Below are positions 45,241 to 57,400 of a stretch of 64,000 nt of DNA, piece by piece; the first letter of the stretch is position 1; each line of letters opens with the position of its first letter. Source of the stretch: Norana najaformis (taxonomy: Eukaryota; Annelida; Clitellata; Crassiclitellata; Hormogastridae); contig OZ029918.1 in NCBI GenBank assembly GCA_964023275.1, positions 31,701,725 through 31,765,724 on the forward strand, in the 5' to 3' direction. Under the pieces are notes generated by a model. That model was given only the letters and a program-made list of their open reading frames with translations. It ran no database searches and was not told where the DNA came from. Position numbers and translations under genes: made by a program.

Positions 45241-45271
45241 TTAGTACATTTAGGGCACGGTAGGATATTTT

Positions 45272-45425
45272 GGGGCAACATATTGGACAGAGCGCTCGGC
45301 TTGTAACGCGGAGAGTACGGGTTCGAGCCTCCTCCGAGACGGTTACTGTGTAGGGACCTTGAGCAAGTTCTTAACTCACAATTGCTCGGCGCCGTCGATT
45401 GATGCTAAATCATTAGATAGGGGCG
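45272..45425 (+). mobile_element. tRNA-derived SINE2, plus copy
   Basis: agagcgctcggcttgtaacg, GGTTCGAGCCTCC, ggttactgtgtagggacctt, then a tail with cgccgtcgattgatgct. It is the same family as 60505-60650. Confidence 0.75.
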
Positions 45426-45539
45426 TCTAATAAAAAAACGAGATGGCGACTTTGGCAGAAAATATAAAAGTGGCAATCAGAAGAAAAAACAAAAAGCAAC
45501 ACAAGAAAGTCAAGTTAAGGCATTAACAGGATCTCTCGA

Positions 45540-46254
45540 AAAATATGTTGTACAACAAGAGCAAAGTTCGACAACATGGTCAACATGCATCTGAAGAATA
45601 TCAAGATGCAACGACTTCTGAAAAGAACACAGAGTGTGATATTGAAACTACTGATGTTGGTATTGTTGATAGTTCCCAGATAAAATGTGCTGGGACTTCT
45701 AGAAATGCAGAATGTGTTGACAGTTGGCTTGATAAATGTAAGTGATCCAGCAACTTGGCCAGAACATTTGAACGCAGACACTCGTGCATCAATTATTTGC
45801 AAGGGGCCAAAAGAAATTGAAGAAGAAGACTTTCCAGCAGATGCCAATAGACGGAAATTTTCTACAGCCTACTGCAAACGACATAGGTTAAATGGAGAAA
45901 ATGGCTAGTATATTCAGCAGCGAAGAACACAATATTTTGTTTCTGTTGCAAACTTTTTGGCGACACTTTGTCTGCTCTGGAATCCTGGGCATTTGTGACT
46001 GGAAAAATGCCAGTGTGCGACTGTCTGAACATGAGAAATCAAAGGGACATATGACGTCTACTTTGGAATGGTATGAGCTGGAAAACCGGCTAACAAAACA
46101 ATTCGATATAATGAAGCAGGGGGACAGTGCTTGGTTTAGCACTGTCCCCCCTACTATTCACCCCATTAGAAGTTTTAACTTTGGGGGATAATCCCCCAGT
46201 TAAAACTTTGGGGAGGACAGTCCCTCTCTGTCCCCCCGTGATTTACGCCACTGA
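45540..46254 (+). mobile_element. Decayed hAT transposon, ZMYM-type N-terminal part and right end
   Basis: Blocks on the plus strand match the N-terminal, TTF-type zinc-finger part of hAT transposases annotated as ZMYM1-like: DPATWPEHLNADTRASIIC, FPADANRRKFS with RLNGE, then RLSEHEKSKGHMTSTLEWYE. They lie in different frames, and the catalytic domain is missing, so it is an internally deleted copy. The right end, GTGATTTACGCCACTG (46239-46254), is a typical hAT terminal repeat. Just inside it are two hairpins: GGGGGACAGTGC with its inverse at 46119-46150, and an AGTTTTAACTTTGGGGGA-type stem at about 46160-46197. The left end was not found. Confidence 0.65.
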
Positions 46255-46309
46255 GTAAAAGTGCAGACGACACATTCAAATTACAGACCTCGATTCTGCT
46301 TTGCCTATA

Positions 46310-46410
46310 TCTAATCTAATCTAATCTAGTTCTTCTTAGTCTAAACTAATTTCTGTGGCGCCATTATCGCCAAGCACAAATCATCAATCGATGGACGCTT
46401 CAAGTGATAC
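46310..46410 (-). mobile_element. LINE-A 3' tail, antisense
   Basis: The reverse complement reads agcgtccatcgattgatg, the LINE-A signature, followed by an AGATTAGATTAGATTAG-like tail. It overlaps the only candidate first exon of the tetraspanin. Confidence 0.7.
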
Positions 46411-47577
46411 TGTGGTAAGTAATCATAATCTAATAACTGTATTATTGTTGTTGTCGTCGTCGTTCTTGTTGTTACACTTGTTTACTTTATTGATTTCGTT
46501 AAGCTTGCCGGTGTGATGGCCTTAACTACAGCGACCGTAGGATACCGAAACACGCATGCGCAGAAGTACAAGCTGGTTGTGATTGGCTCGGACGATGCTG
46601 ACGTCACAGGGTGGTGTTGCCTAGTCTTGGCTCTGATTGGTCTCGTCAACTTAGCGGCGGGAGTTACGAAATCGACGAGAAAGTTCAAGCCGTCATTCAA
46701 TAAGGTACACACGATCTTCAGTTTTCACTAAAGATTATAGGAGAAGGAAACATATTACTCACGTTACATTACCATGGCTTACCCTGCTTTACTTTACCTT
46801 ACCCTAACATAGCTTACCTTACCTTACCTTACCTTGCCATGGCTTACTTTAATTTATCTTGTCTCACCATATCTTACCATGGATTGCCTTAACTTACCTT
46901 ACCTTACCTTACCATGCCTTACCTTATCTTAACTTGCCTTACCGTGGCTTACCTTACCTTATCTTAACCTGCCTTATCTTAACCTGCCTTATCTTACCTT
47001 ACCTTGCCTTATCTTTCCATAGATTACCTTACCTTACCAGGGCTTACCTTACCTTATCTTAATTTGCCTTATCTTACCATGGCTCCCCTTATCTTACCAA
47101 CCCTACCTATTATGGCTTACCTTACCTTGCCCTTGCTCATGGTGTATTTTATCTGGCATGACCTTGCCAAATATGATCTCGTCGGCCTTAATTTATACCT
47201 AACCCTTTTATGCCTTATTTCCTTTGCCTTGCCTAATCTTAAGGCGTTTATTGTATAACTCTGCCTTGATGCGCCAAGGCTAAGAAAACTGAAGTCGCTA
47301 ACACTTCGTACTCGTGGCTCCCTCTGGCGGTTAGGTTAAGCAACTGCGCTTCTTCTAGACTCACTTTATGCATAATCGTCTGCTTTTTCTGCTTTTCTTC
47401 TTCGGTCAGTTCGTCTGCTTAACGGTTGCAACACTCGTCTGCAATTTTTGCGTAGCCATGGTTCTCACCGAATACAAGAATCGAGTAAGTCTCTTTAGAG
47501 TGCTCTGAAATTGATTATTTATTCCAACGCAGACCTATACAAAGGCCTACAGACCCATGGTATAGATATATATCCCT

Positions 47578-47624
<47 letters not shown>

Positions 47625-50453
47625 TTATATATAATATATATATATATATTATATATATATAGGTATTTGTTAACTGCTATGAGGCATCTTATTTGTAACA
47701 ATACAATGATACAACATGATATGATCGATGACTTCTATAGTAACGTCATGTAATGCAATGCAATTCATAATTCATTTGACATATCATGGCGGTATATAGG
47801 CCATCTCAGTAGAACAGAATGCAATACAATGCAATAGAATACAACCAGGTCGCTTTGAAATCAATGTTACTTAGCCTAGTAATAATCTAAGAATTTCCTA
47901 ACTATTCTTTCATCCTGTCAGTGGTTAAAACCATCTTACTGTTGATGGCAGTTGAGTCAGGAGTGAGTTCCCCCAATGTGGCGCTGTATAAATGTCCTGA
48001 TGTCACGCTGCGTTGTATTTCATGGTGAAGGTGATAAACGGTTTGGAGCCGTCGATGATGGAGCAGCTGAAGGCTTCCGTCTTGGGAAAGCAACGATTCG
48101 GAGTAGGTTTCCAGTTGGCGGAGTCATGGGACTTCATGCAAATGAAGGTATGTATGTCAATGCTTGTATCCGAGTATTTATGTAACGCCTTTCAAATAAC
48201 TTTCAAAAACGCTGGAACAGTTCTAACAAGGTGCGTCTTAAGTTGAGCTCTAAATGTCTTTTGTGCATTAGTCGGAACAGTCGGAGGTAGACAAAAAACT
48301 TGCCTTGTTAATATTTCTCCATCGGGTTTTGTTTTTGCACTATATCGTTTTTAAATGAATGATCGACGGAGCTCAAGGTCCGCTTGTAAGTAAGGCTAGT
48401 TAAACTCAAGTAATCGTCAACTCTGCATTTTAACTCTGCCACTGCCTTAAGTCAGGTAGTGCCAGTCCGAAGCCTGGATAAAGGAGGAGGGCGACGTCAA
48501 CGGCCTTTGATGCCATAGGATGTCGTTAAACATTGGAACTACTACTAACTCTGCATTTGCTCGAAACAGCTCAGACGAGGGAATCGACTTAAATTCACAA
48601 AGTCTGGAAAGAACTGTAATCGTAAATTATGCATTTCTTACCCACAAATGCAAAGTCGTGGGAAGCCGCTTGTGCTCAGACAAAACAATCAGTGAGGCAG
48701 ATAAATTAATGTCAGGTTCTGTTTCAAGGTCAGATGCAAAGGTCACACAGGCAGACGGCTGCAGTTGCTATAGCGATGTGTATAATAATTGGCCTTAGAC
48801 ATATGGTCGGTGATCCAGTTTATACATTTAGGAAAAGTGACATAACGGCGGCGCCATCTCGCGAATAAAATGAGAACGAAAAAGTTTGTAGCTAAACGAG
48901 AAGCAACAGGAGATCTTCTCCAGAAAGGCATTTTCCCGAACTAGCGCGCATGCTCTGCGCGGAATGGGTAGTTGGATCGATAGTAATGTTAATGTCCTCG
49001 AAATATCCAATGCTCAAGATGGACAACAGTGTACATAACAGGCTATACAGACACATCCACACAGACTAATACACATACATTATACATACATACACATATA
49101 CATTCACACACATATACATACATATATACACATATAGAAGTATGCTGCAATCTGGCGACTCTGTATAGAAAGCCTCTTCTGACTTTTCCCTTTAAATGCT
49201 ACCTAACGATGTAGACAGACTATCTATGTATTTCCTAAGCTGTTGGTGATCAGTGAATAAGATTTCAGTTTGAGTTGAGTTCAATTCGATGCATTGTAGT
49301 TGATGTGCTGCGGAGTGAACAGCTACAAAGACTACATCGAACTTGGAGGCATCGGTAGCCTACAAGCAGACACGGTGGGCAGTCGACATATACTTTTCAC
49401 TAGCATATCTGCATAGCTACATTACACATGACGACGACACTCGAAACTTCGATACTGTAGCTTAACTGTAGCGACACAGTAAAGTAATGTAACCAGGAAA
49501 TGTGCCAACCTATTCTAGAAGCGATAATGGCTTAGAACATGGATTTAATTTTGCTTTCCAGAAGACCCGATGAGATTCCTAGCACTCTCCATTTCCTTCC
49601 GTTTCATCATTTCTTGAGATCAGGATAGAGTAAAAGCAAGTGAAAGTAGAAAGTAAATCTTCCGTCAGTGGCGGATTTAGCTACAGGTGTGGGTGGTTCG
49701 CCCCCTCCAGCGCCCCTCTTGATTATACGCCGGGGCCCCTCAGACCAGACCCATGCATGGCGGACTGCAGAATCTGGCGCCTCTCTGGAAATGATCTTGA
49801 CCTCCCACGCAAGCAATCCTGGAGCCGCCACTGACTTTCAAGTCCCATAGTGGAACATAGGGACAATGGCTCTCATTTCATTCGTTTCGGCGTTTGAAGC
49901 TCGTGCATCGCAAGACTTCCCGCTTACTTCTGATCTTAGGCGTTACCAAATTCTACTACGTGATATCAGAGACACGTGTGCGAGAACAACTTTTCCAGTA
50001 TCTTTACTGACCAAGCGAGCTGCCGAACAGCTCACTGTGCCGCAGGTAAAAGGCGCTTCTTAAATTGCGTTCGCTGATGGCGCTATATAGATGTAAATCT
50101 ATCTGGCAATATTTCTGTCGTTCGTGGTTTCAGGCGCTTCCGCTCAGCTGTTGTGCCTTGAGGCAGGTCGACCCACCGGAACCAGACAATCTCAAACAGT
50201 GCCAACTTGACGCCAAACAGGGTGTCTCAAGCAGCATCTTTCTACACACACAGGTTACACACACACATACGCACGCATATATATGTAACATATATATATA
50301 GTGTAAAATAGGACAGATACATAGGATGTTTGTTATATATATATATATATGTGTGTGTGTTTGTGTGTGTGTGTAAAACGGATGCAGGTGTGGCAAGTAA
50401 CGTACACTCGTAATGTACAACTGTTCGTTTTATAAGTAAATAAAACTTGTAGG

Positions 50454-50487
<34 letters not shown>

Positions 50488-51696
50488 GCCGTAATCATAA
50501 TTGCACATTTATATAGCACCTCTTCAAGAAAACGTCTCAGAAGTGCTCCCGACATGGTAGTACATGACCAAGATCAAACAGAATAGTCTTCAATTGCTGG
50601 CAAAATAGAGGAGGAGAAATGGCAAGAAGTTCATGTCTCAGATCGCATGGCAGACAATTCCAGGGTGAAGGACCGACTAGGGCGAAGCTGCCATGTTGCA
50701 TTGCGGAAGTACAAAATGGAGGGACAGCCAGAACACGTTTAGCTGCAGAGCGAAGAGACCTACGGCCAGGGACGGATGACACTAAGCACACACATATGCA
50801 TATACATGTATATGATGTGCACATACAAGTGTGTTATATACATATCATTTAAAATTATATTTAAGGGCCTCTCGTCAGCCTACGTGAAAGTAGCGCTTTC
50901 GAGAGGTATTTTGCATTCCAGAGAGGTTTGAATTTGTATTGTGGAGAGGTTTCATAAATTTGTCGTTGCTGCTCTGTCTGGTTTCACAGGGTTGCCACAG
51001 CCCGATCTCCCGTTGGCTCATCCGACATACGAACAAAATAGCCGCCATGGTCTTCGGCACAATCTGCCTACAGGTCACTCAATCAGTCTCTGTAAATAGT
51101 TACGTGTAATGTATTGCGTATGACTATCTATATAGCGCCTTTTTAGAACTTCACAATGGTGCTAACACATGGCTATGTAACAGATCTGGAAAGGTAGGTC
51201 ACGATTTAATGACAGCTTAGAATGTTTCTTGAGCTGACTCTGTCTCGGGAAGTACGTATTGTCTGGGGATATTGTTCCAGAGTGACAGTGCAATAGTGCC
51301 AAAGTCAGAGAGCGAGCGAGAAAGCTCGAAGGAAGAGTAGAGAGTAAACGATATTAAGGGAGTCAAAGGTTGAGGGAGTAAGAGGGAGAAGATAGAAAGG
51401 GGGTGAGAGGAGGCAGAAGTAGTGGGAGAGAGAGGAAGGGAGGGAGGGAGCGAGTGATAGATAGATAGATAGAGAGAGAGAGAATAAGGCAGAGACCGAG
51501 AGAATCATATCGACACACCACACATACGTGAACGCGATTACCTTACCTCAACTACTGTACATCATTACTCTTAGCTTCCCTTGCGAGGCTTACGTTACCT
51601 TGTAAGTAATTGAGAGCTATGTTGTAGGCGCTTGGCGTTTTCTACCTCAGTTGGATCGGGTTTCGACGCTCATCTTCGTATTTCAACGGACACTGA
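46391..51696 (+). CDS. Tetraspanin, eight exons (first exon uncertain)
   Basis: Four-pass membrane organiser. Well-supported exons: 46504-46704, 47410-47484, 48031-48147, 49300-49374, 50134-50253, 50990-51073, 51628-51696. All are joined in phase 0, as is usual for tetraspanins. Family marks: TM2 (WCCLVLALIGLVNLAAG), TM3 (VCLTVATLVCNFCVAMVL), then a large loop with SWDFMQMK, the CCG motif (CCGVNSYKDY), LPLSCC, and two further cysteines (LKQC, GC), making six. TM4 starts with KIAAMVFGTICL and ends with ALGVFYLSWIGF before a short tail. The candidate first exon, 46391-46414 (MDASSDTV), is in frame with a GTAAGT donor but lies inside an antisense LINE-A tail and leaves TM1 short (VLAGVMALTTATVG). 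With it the protein is 254 residues. The true N-terminus may be elsewhere. Confidence 0.85.
46755..47250. repeat. Degenerate (CTTAC)n pentamer repeat in tetraspanin intron
   Basis: About 500 bases of ccttaccttaccttacc-like units, with variants such as CCATGGCTTA. Shorter patches of the same motif lie at 44660-44720 and 51538-51600. Open frames rich in Leu-Pro-Tyr across it are artefacts. Confidence 0.85.
47579..47660. repeat. (GACA)n and (TA)n simple repeats
   Basis: CAGA tetramer run at 47579-47622 followed by TATA-rich sequence. Confidence 0.95.
49666..49833. mobile_element. Small hAT-like MITE in tetraspanin intron
   Basis: Ends CAGTGGCGGA and GCCGCCACTG give a 9-bp inverted repeat, over 168 bp of GC-richer DNA. 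No convincing 8-bp flanking duplication is seen, so the assignment rests on the ends alone. Confidence 0.5.
49850..50045 (-). mobile_element. SINE1 copy, minus, in tetraspanin intron
   Basis: It shares the SINE1 order seen at 42860-43135 (gaagctcgtgcatcgcaaga, cttcccgcttact). The head is decayed. It ends 89 bases before exon 50134-50253. Confidence 0.55.
50320..50490. repeat. (TA)n / (GT)n microsatellites
   Basis: TATA at 50332-50352, GT at 50351-50375 and TA at 50454-50488. Confidence 0.9.
50500..50780 (+). repeat. Dispersed repeat (third family)
   Basis: It starts atatagcacctcttcaagaa and carries gcagacaattccagggtgaa. Related copies are at 25355, 51130, 53490 and 59525. It lies just before tetraspanin exon 50990-51073. 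Confidence 0.5.
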
Positions 51697-51965
51697 GCCA
51701 ACAACAGTCGTGTTTACATGGAAACAGAAGAACATAAAGTGGCCAACGATGACGAACTATTGCACATCTTCTTACCACCTGTAGACGCTCTTCATGTGCA
51801 CTGAGTCTGTCTTATAGCACTTCGAAGTTCAGCGGTTCTGATGAAAACTCAGTCATGTGTACGATTAGTAAAAGAATATTTATTTGAAGCCATTTTGTCA
51901 TAGACTAAGTTGCACTCGTGAAATTATATTCTTTGTCTCTGTATGTTTCTCTGTGTGTCTCTTTT

Positions 51966-51996
<31 letters not shown>

Positions 51997-53685
51997 TAGT
52001 GGCCTTACAAGCATTGTGCCGACAACAGAAGCTCAAACAATCGCAGGATTATCGTAAACGTGATCCATATCTTTCAAGACAGCATATTGCCTCGTGACAG
52101 TTTGTGTAAGAAATTTGGTTTTCATTAATTAATGTTCTTAAAATGGCGCTAAATAAATTTCCATTTACATTACAGTCATTAAGTTGAAAACAAAGATTGT
52201 AGTCGTAAGATGTACAAACCGTATAATTAAACCCCAGAGGTAGAGCTATTTTTCGAGTCTCTTATATACAGAGTTTTTAAATTATATAATACTTGGAAAG
52301 AAAAACGTCTAATAACAGTTGTCATAAACTCATGCTGTTGTCTACATTATAGTGTAGTTCCGCATCCCGCTGTCGCTGTTCTTGCCCGTCTTTTGTCTTC
52401 CTGTATCGGTGAACGTCTTTCCCGTACTCCCTTCCTTCGTCTCTCCGTCCGTGTCCCTCCCACTGACTTTGATGTAGTTGCGGGCAACAGCAGACACTGA
52501 ATTCACCATCTTCCACATCTATACGGGGCCTAATGATAGCCACAGACGCATGCGTGGTCCGCCTGTGTGTATGCTATGACGAACGCTGACGCGAGCTGGC
52601 GAATAATATAAGAACCAACAACGTTTTTATAAAAGACATAGATCCCAAAATCGTGACCGCTTTGGCATTGCTTTCATGGCCTCTAGCCGACGACAGCAAC
52701 AGATTTCCCACGAAGGGACACGAAATAGCGCGGATGCTGTTAGCGGTGGAGGCTATGTGTCTCTATTAAAGAGGCGATATATATATATATAACATATATC
52801 TATATGGGTGTTCAGAACAATGTATAAAATGTCTGCTGCTGCTACCAGAAATTGCTTTAAAGACTTGCGTGTAGTCTATACAGTTAGGCGTAATATATCG
52901 GCTTTAAAAATTTCGCAGAATTGTACGCGTCGATCTCAGTTGCTGTCTTACTCGTTTCGCATTTTGCTTTCTTATCTCTTCTTATGCTTTTCAATCACAC
53001 GTTCGGTCATATCTACTCTATTTATTTTCGTCCTCGTTCGTTCTTCAATCAACCAACTAAAGTACGAACATAGCGCATTTCTACTTTCGTCTAGTCTGGT
53101 TTCTGGTGTCCAATTCCATCACATTTTCTTCTGCTCTGTGTTTCACCCAATATGGTTTACTTTTTTGCTACTTCTCATGTGTCTCATTTAATCGATTCTC
53201 CGCTACTTCTCTTAGAGATATCGTCCTCCAAACCTAAACTCTTTCCCCGCTACTTCTACAGCGGATTTATTTCCCCACTGACCCAGAACCCTGAACTCTC
53301 TCTGCTACGGTGATTTCTTTCCCAGCCCCTTAACTTACCATCTCACATTTTTCATGACCGGCTTCGAACCCCTTCTTCTGCCTGCCTGACATTTCTACGT
53401 CCTATCGCGCTCTTTTCCCTCATCTGCCAATCTCCTTTTGCAGCGCCTGTCAAACTAGCGCCTCAGCAATGTTACTTACATGTAAACAAACATTTATATC
53501 GCGCCACTTGAAGAAAACTACCCTAGTGGCGCTGCCGACGACGATCAAAGACAAAACGGTTTTCAACGGATGACGGAACGAAAACAGTGTTCCAGCCGAC
53601 TGGTTTCGTTCAACCCTCTAGAGGACCGATCCGTGCAGGGCGAGTCCAGACAGTCTGGGTCTCGGCGCTCGAAGAAGGTCTCCTA
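51697..53685. other. Region between tetraspanin and lectin gene (convergent)
   Basis: No coding feature is recognised. It holds a TCTG simple repeat (51968-51993), candidate AATAAA for the tetraspanin at 52152, TTTATT at 53266 (AATAAA on the minus strand, for the lectin gene) and a dispersed repeat at 53490-53620. The 127-codon frame at 52808-53191 looks like chance. Confidence 0.45.
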
Positions 53686-54491
53686 TCACTCGTAGACCCA
53701 GACCTCGCACAGTACGGCACTGAACAGTCTACTAGGCCTATTAGCCATGCCCAAGGCCTCGATGTAGACGTAACGACCTCGAAGGGGGCGTCTGCAGGGT
53801 ACGTGCAACTTCGGTCGGTAGAGGGCGTCGTTCTGCCTGGATACGCCGCCGCAGACGTTTCCTGGATGGTCGATCTTGTCTTTGCCTGATTTGCCGTCGA
53901 CGTACACAGTCAACTTCTCCAAGTTGTGCATGTAATCGCGACCGGATATCGACATGTCCTCATTGCCTAACAGCGAATTTGAATTCTTGTATTTAACATG
54001 GAGTTTGCCTTAGAACAAAAGATAATATTCGTTATTTTGGTAAACTACCAGCACAATTCCATTCTTATATTTAGCAGAGAATTTGCCGTTGAACAAAAAG
54101 TAGTCTGTGTAATAGTTCGCTAAGACGTTGCCTTATGTGGTCCGGCAGTGGCGCTATCTGGCGAATAATATGAGAACGATTTTGGCATTTACTTTCATAG
54201 CCTGTAGGTAACGAGAGGAAAAGCGAGAGGGAGTGGCAGCCAACATACCTGTGTCGTTTCCCATCCACGTCTGAATCATAACTCCGGATACTTTGACCTT
54301 TCGACCCAGGTCGACCATCCAGGTGGGTCTGTCCACATGGTAATTGTCCAGAACCGTGCAGTTGTTGAGGCTCTGGTCCGCTCGACCGTCCACGGCCCGA
54401 CCGGCTTGACCCCGTATCCATTGGTTACGGATGTGACGTTTCAAGTGACGTTTGTTGACAAACGAGTCTTTGTGATAAGCAAGATTTTCCA
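53686..54491 (-). other. FTP (fucolectin/tachylectin-type) domain exons
   Basis: Exon 54491-54249 ends in phase 1 (donor GTATGT), and exon 53966-53686 completes the glycine codon, giving a smooth [20 protein letters not shown] junction. About 174 residues: a single FTP module, C-terminal in the protein. The usual double tryptophan before VDL is TWM here. Confidence 0.82.
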
Positions 54492-57400
54492 CTAAGAAAA
54501 ACATCAACAGGAAATGCCAGAAGGATGTTAATACGCTTCAGTTTAGCCTTTCGTCTAGTTTAATTTAGTTATTAATATTAATATTAATAGTTATTGAACT
54601 AGTAGGCCTATGTGTTAGCATTGTATAGTAAATAGTTCAATAATGATAGCCTTTCTGTGCGTGTTAAAACTTATACTATGTTTGAATAAGTTGAACTGAT
54701 TAAATTCAATTTAGTTTAGCATTCTGCTGCAAAATATACCGCAAGATTTAGGCAAATTAATTGCGGATAATTCTCATGGAAACAGGGACTCAGCGACGTG
54801 CCAGGATACTCTGGAATCTCAACGTAAGATGGAATATTTGATGCCATAAGATGTCGTTAAACATTGGAAACTACTGTAATGTAATGTAGGCCTACTGCAT
54901 GCCATAATTCATTGTGCCTTAGGGGCCTACTCTTCTGCAATGTTTTTACGTGACCGACTGTAGCTTGCTAGATAGCAATACCTAACACATAAGACGCTAT
55001 ATTTAAGTCGATGAATGTATTAGGCAGGTACTTCACAGTGACTTGTAATACATGTCGACTTGTCAAGGTCTTTATCAGTTCAAGTCGCGGAAATCATAGT
55101 GATGGAAAGACTCTGGAGTTCCTCGTGAGCAGTTAGTGTAAAACATCGATTGGTACATGTTAGGGCCTATCACTTGGAGGAAGGCTGAACACTTAGAACA
55201 TCCCTAAGGTCGGCCCTGCACAATTTTACACATTTTACCATATATTTTTACTCCTGAGTAACGTATTTCCAGCTGCACCTGTATCAACATTCGGTAAGAC
55301 TAGCGACATTAATGCACCTACCACATGGAGATTCATCGTTGATGCGCATAAACCCATTTGCACATTCACCTACATTCAGAAAACGGTTTGAGTTAGATCA
55401 GCGCAGCACAGACAGCATGTAACAGGACAGACAGACAGACACACACACACACACAGACACACAGACAGGCACACAGACAGACACACAGACAACCACACAG
55501 ACAGACACACAGACACACAGACAGACACACAGACAGACACAGACAGACACACAGACAGACACAGACAGACACACAGACAGACACACAGACAGACAGACAC
55601 ACATACAGACAGACACACAGACAGAAACACAGACACACATACAGACACACAGACACACAGACAGACACTAGACAAACGCAAATCCTAGCAACAAGCGCAT
55701 CAGGTTTATGTGACCTATCAACGCTGAAACATGTGGTTTCCATAGCAAGACAGTCACGAAAATATATGGTTGCTAAGTAATCTGCCGTTAGGTTAGAAGA
55801 GATGGCAAATGTATGTGCAACGTATGTAGCTATGTATGTTAAAAACCTCTCACAGTGCCTTACCATACGGCGCCATATCATGATCCTATTTTACTGTAGG
55901 CTACTTTACCGTATCGTAATGTTTTGCAATTGTATGGTAACCACAGCGCATCATATCGTATTGTAATGTATCGCATTTCGTCTTATTGTATCGTATCGCA
56001 TTGTATCATACTGTTCTCTGCTGTATCGCAGGTTTTCTACTGAAAACTGAAAACACTCCTCTTCCGCAGATTCTATCCTGACTCCCCTTCTTCCTCTTAT
56101 CCCTCTTTCTGCTCCAATCGCAAACATCATCCATCTTAGCTGCCACGCTGTCTCTCTTCCTCACTTAGATCTTGATCTGGAAGCGAACCCTTCTTGCCTA
56201 TCGATTTTGTTTTGGCTGAGCGCCTGTGAATAAGCTGGTCCCCGTGATGTGGATTTCGTTGGGCGCTGTAGAAATCTCGGGATTACGATTCCTCTACTTC
56301 CCCTTATCTATCTTGCAGATCCAATTCCAAACACCACCCACCGTAGCCGTCTGACTTCTGCCTTCCTGCCTGACACCTGGATCTTGACCTGGAACCGAAC
56401 CCTTCTTGCCTATCGATTTTGTTTTGGCTGAGCGCCTGTGAATAAGCTGGTTCCTGCGACTTAGCTTTCGTTGGGCGCTGTAGAAATCTCGAGTTTACGA
56501 TTACGATTGTCGCATTGTATTGTATCGTATGCATCAAATCGTATCGTAATGTATTGTAAAGTAACCTTTATAGGGACATCCGATGAGTGCTGCCCTCATA
56601 CTGATGTGTCTATGCCAGTCGACTGGGTGGAATCGAACGTAGCGAGCGATAAAAGGGGAATTTAGGAAGTGGAAGCGTTCCTCGTGCTTGTTGGAATTTG
56701 CACCAAATTCCTGCAGCAAAACAAAGAACTCTTTTCTGCACTTCGGCAGTTGTCTTTAACAGACTGTTAATTACTCTCCAGTGAAGAAAACATGAACTAT
56801 TCTAATTTTTAGTTATTTTAATTACTAAGTCTGCATATAGTGCCATCCGTCCCACTCGAAAAGTTGGGGGCCAGAAGTGCTTTTAAACTGGATGCAAAGG
56901 ATACACTAGCACGAGGACCTTAAATGGCGTGGCACTCATTCAAACGGGCAGTGGTGCACGGTGAAGGATCTCACCCGATAATTTCACTGAATAGTGAGCA
57001 GGGTTGAGGCCATACGATCCCTATAGAAAAACAAGTGCATTTACATTTTTCTTTTACCTGTACAAAGGCCCTGTATATTTAGGGACACCTGTTTGCACAG
57101 TTCTAAGCAAGTTGATAGAAGCTTAGAAACGCAGAAGTTTGGAAACGCAGAAGCTTAGAAACGCAGCTGTATAGCCCAACGAAAGTATTATGCATAACAT
57201 AAGCCGGGAACAAACAGCCATGCCAGAAACAAACGAATCTTCAAGTACAACTAAGCTTAAGATTTCCTTGAGAATTTAGAAAACAAGATCAATGTAACTA
57301 TTGATACATCTAAACATTTATATAGAACATTTCAAATGAGCCGATGTTTTGATCAACTGAGCAAATGCTACCTTACCAGTCCTTCCAGACTCTGTCGGTT

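Noticed and set aside
52808-53191. 127-codon hydrophobic frame as a membrane protein
   Set aside because: The hydrophobicity follows from T-rich sequence, and no family resemblance is seen.
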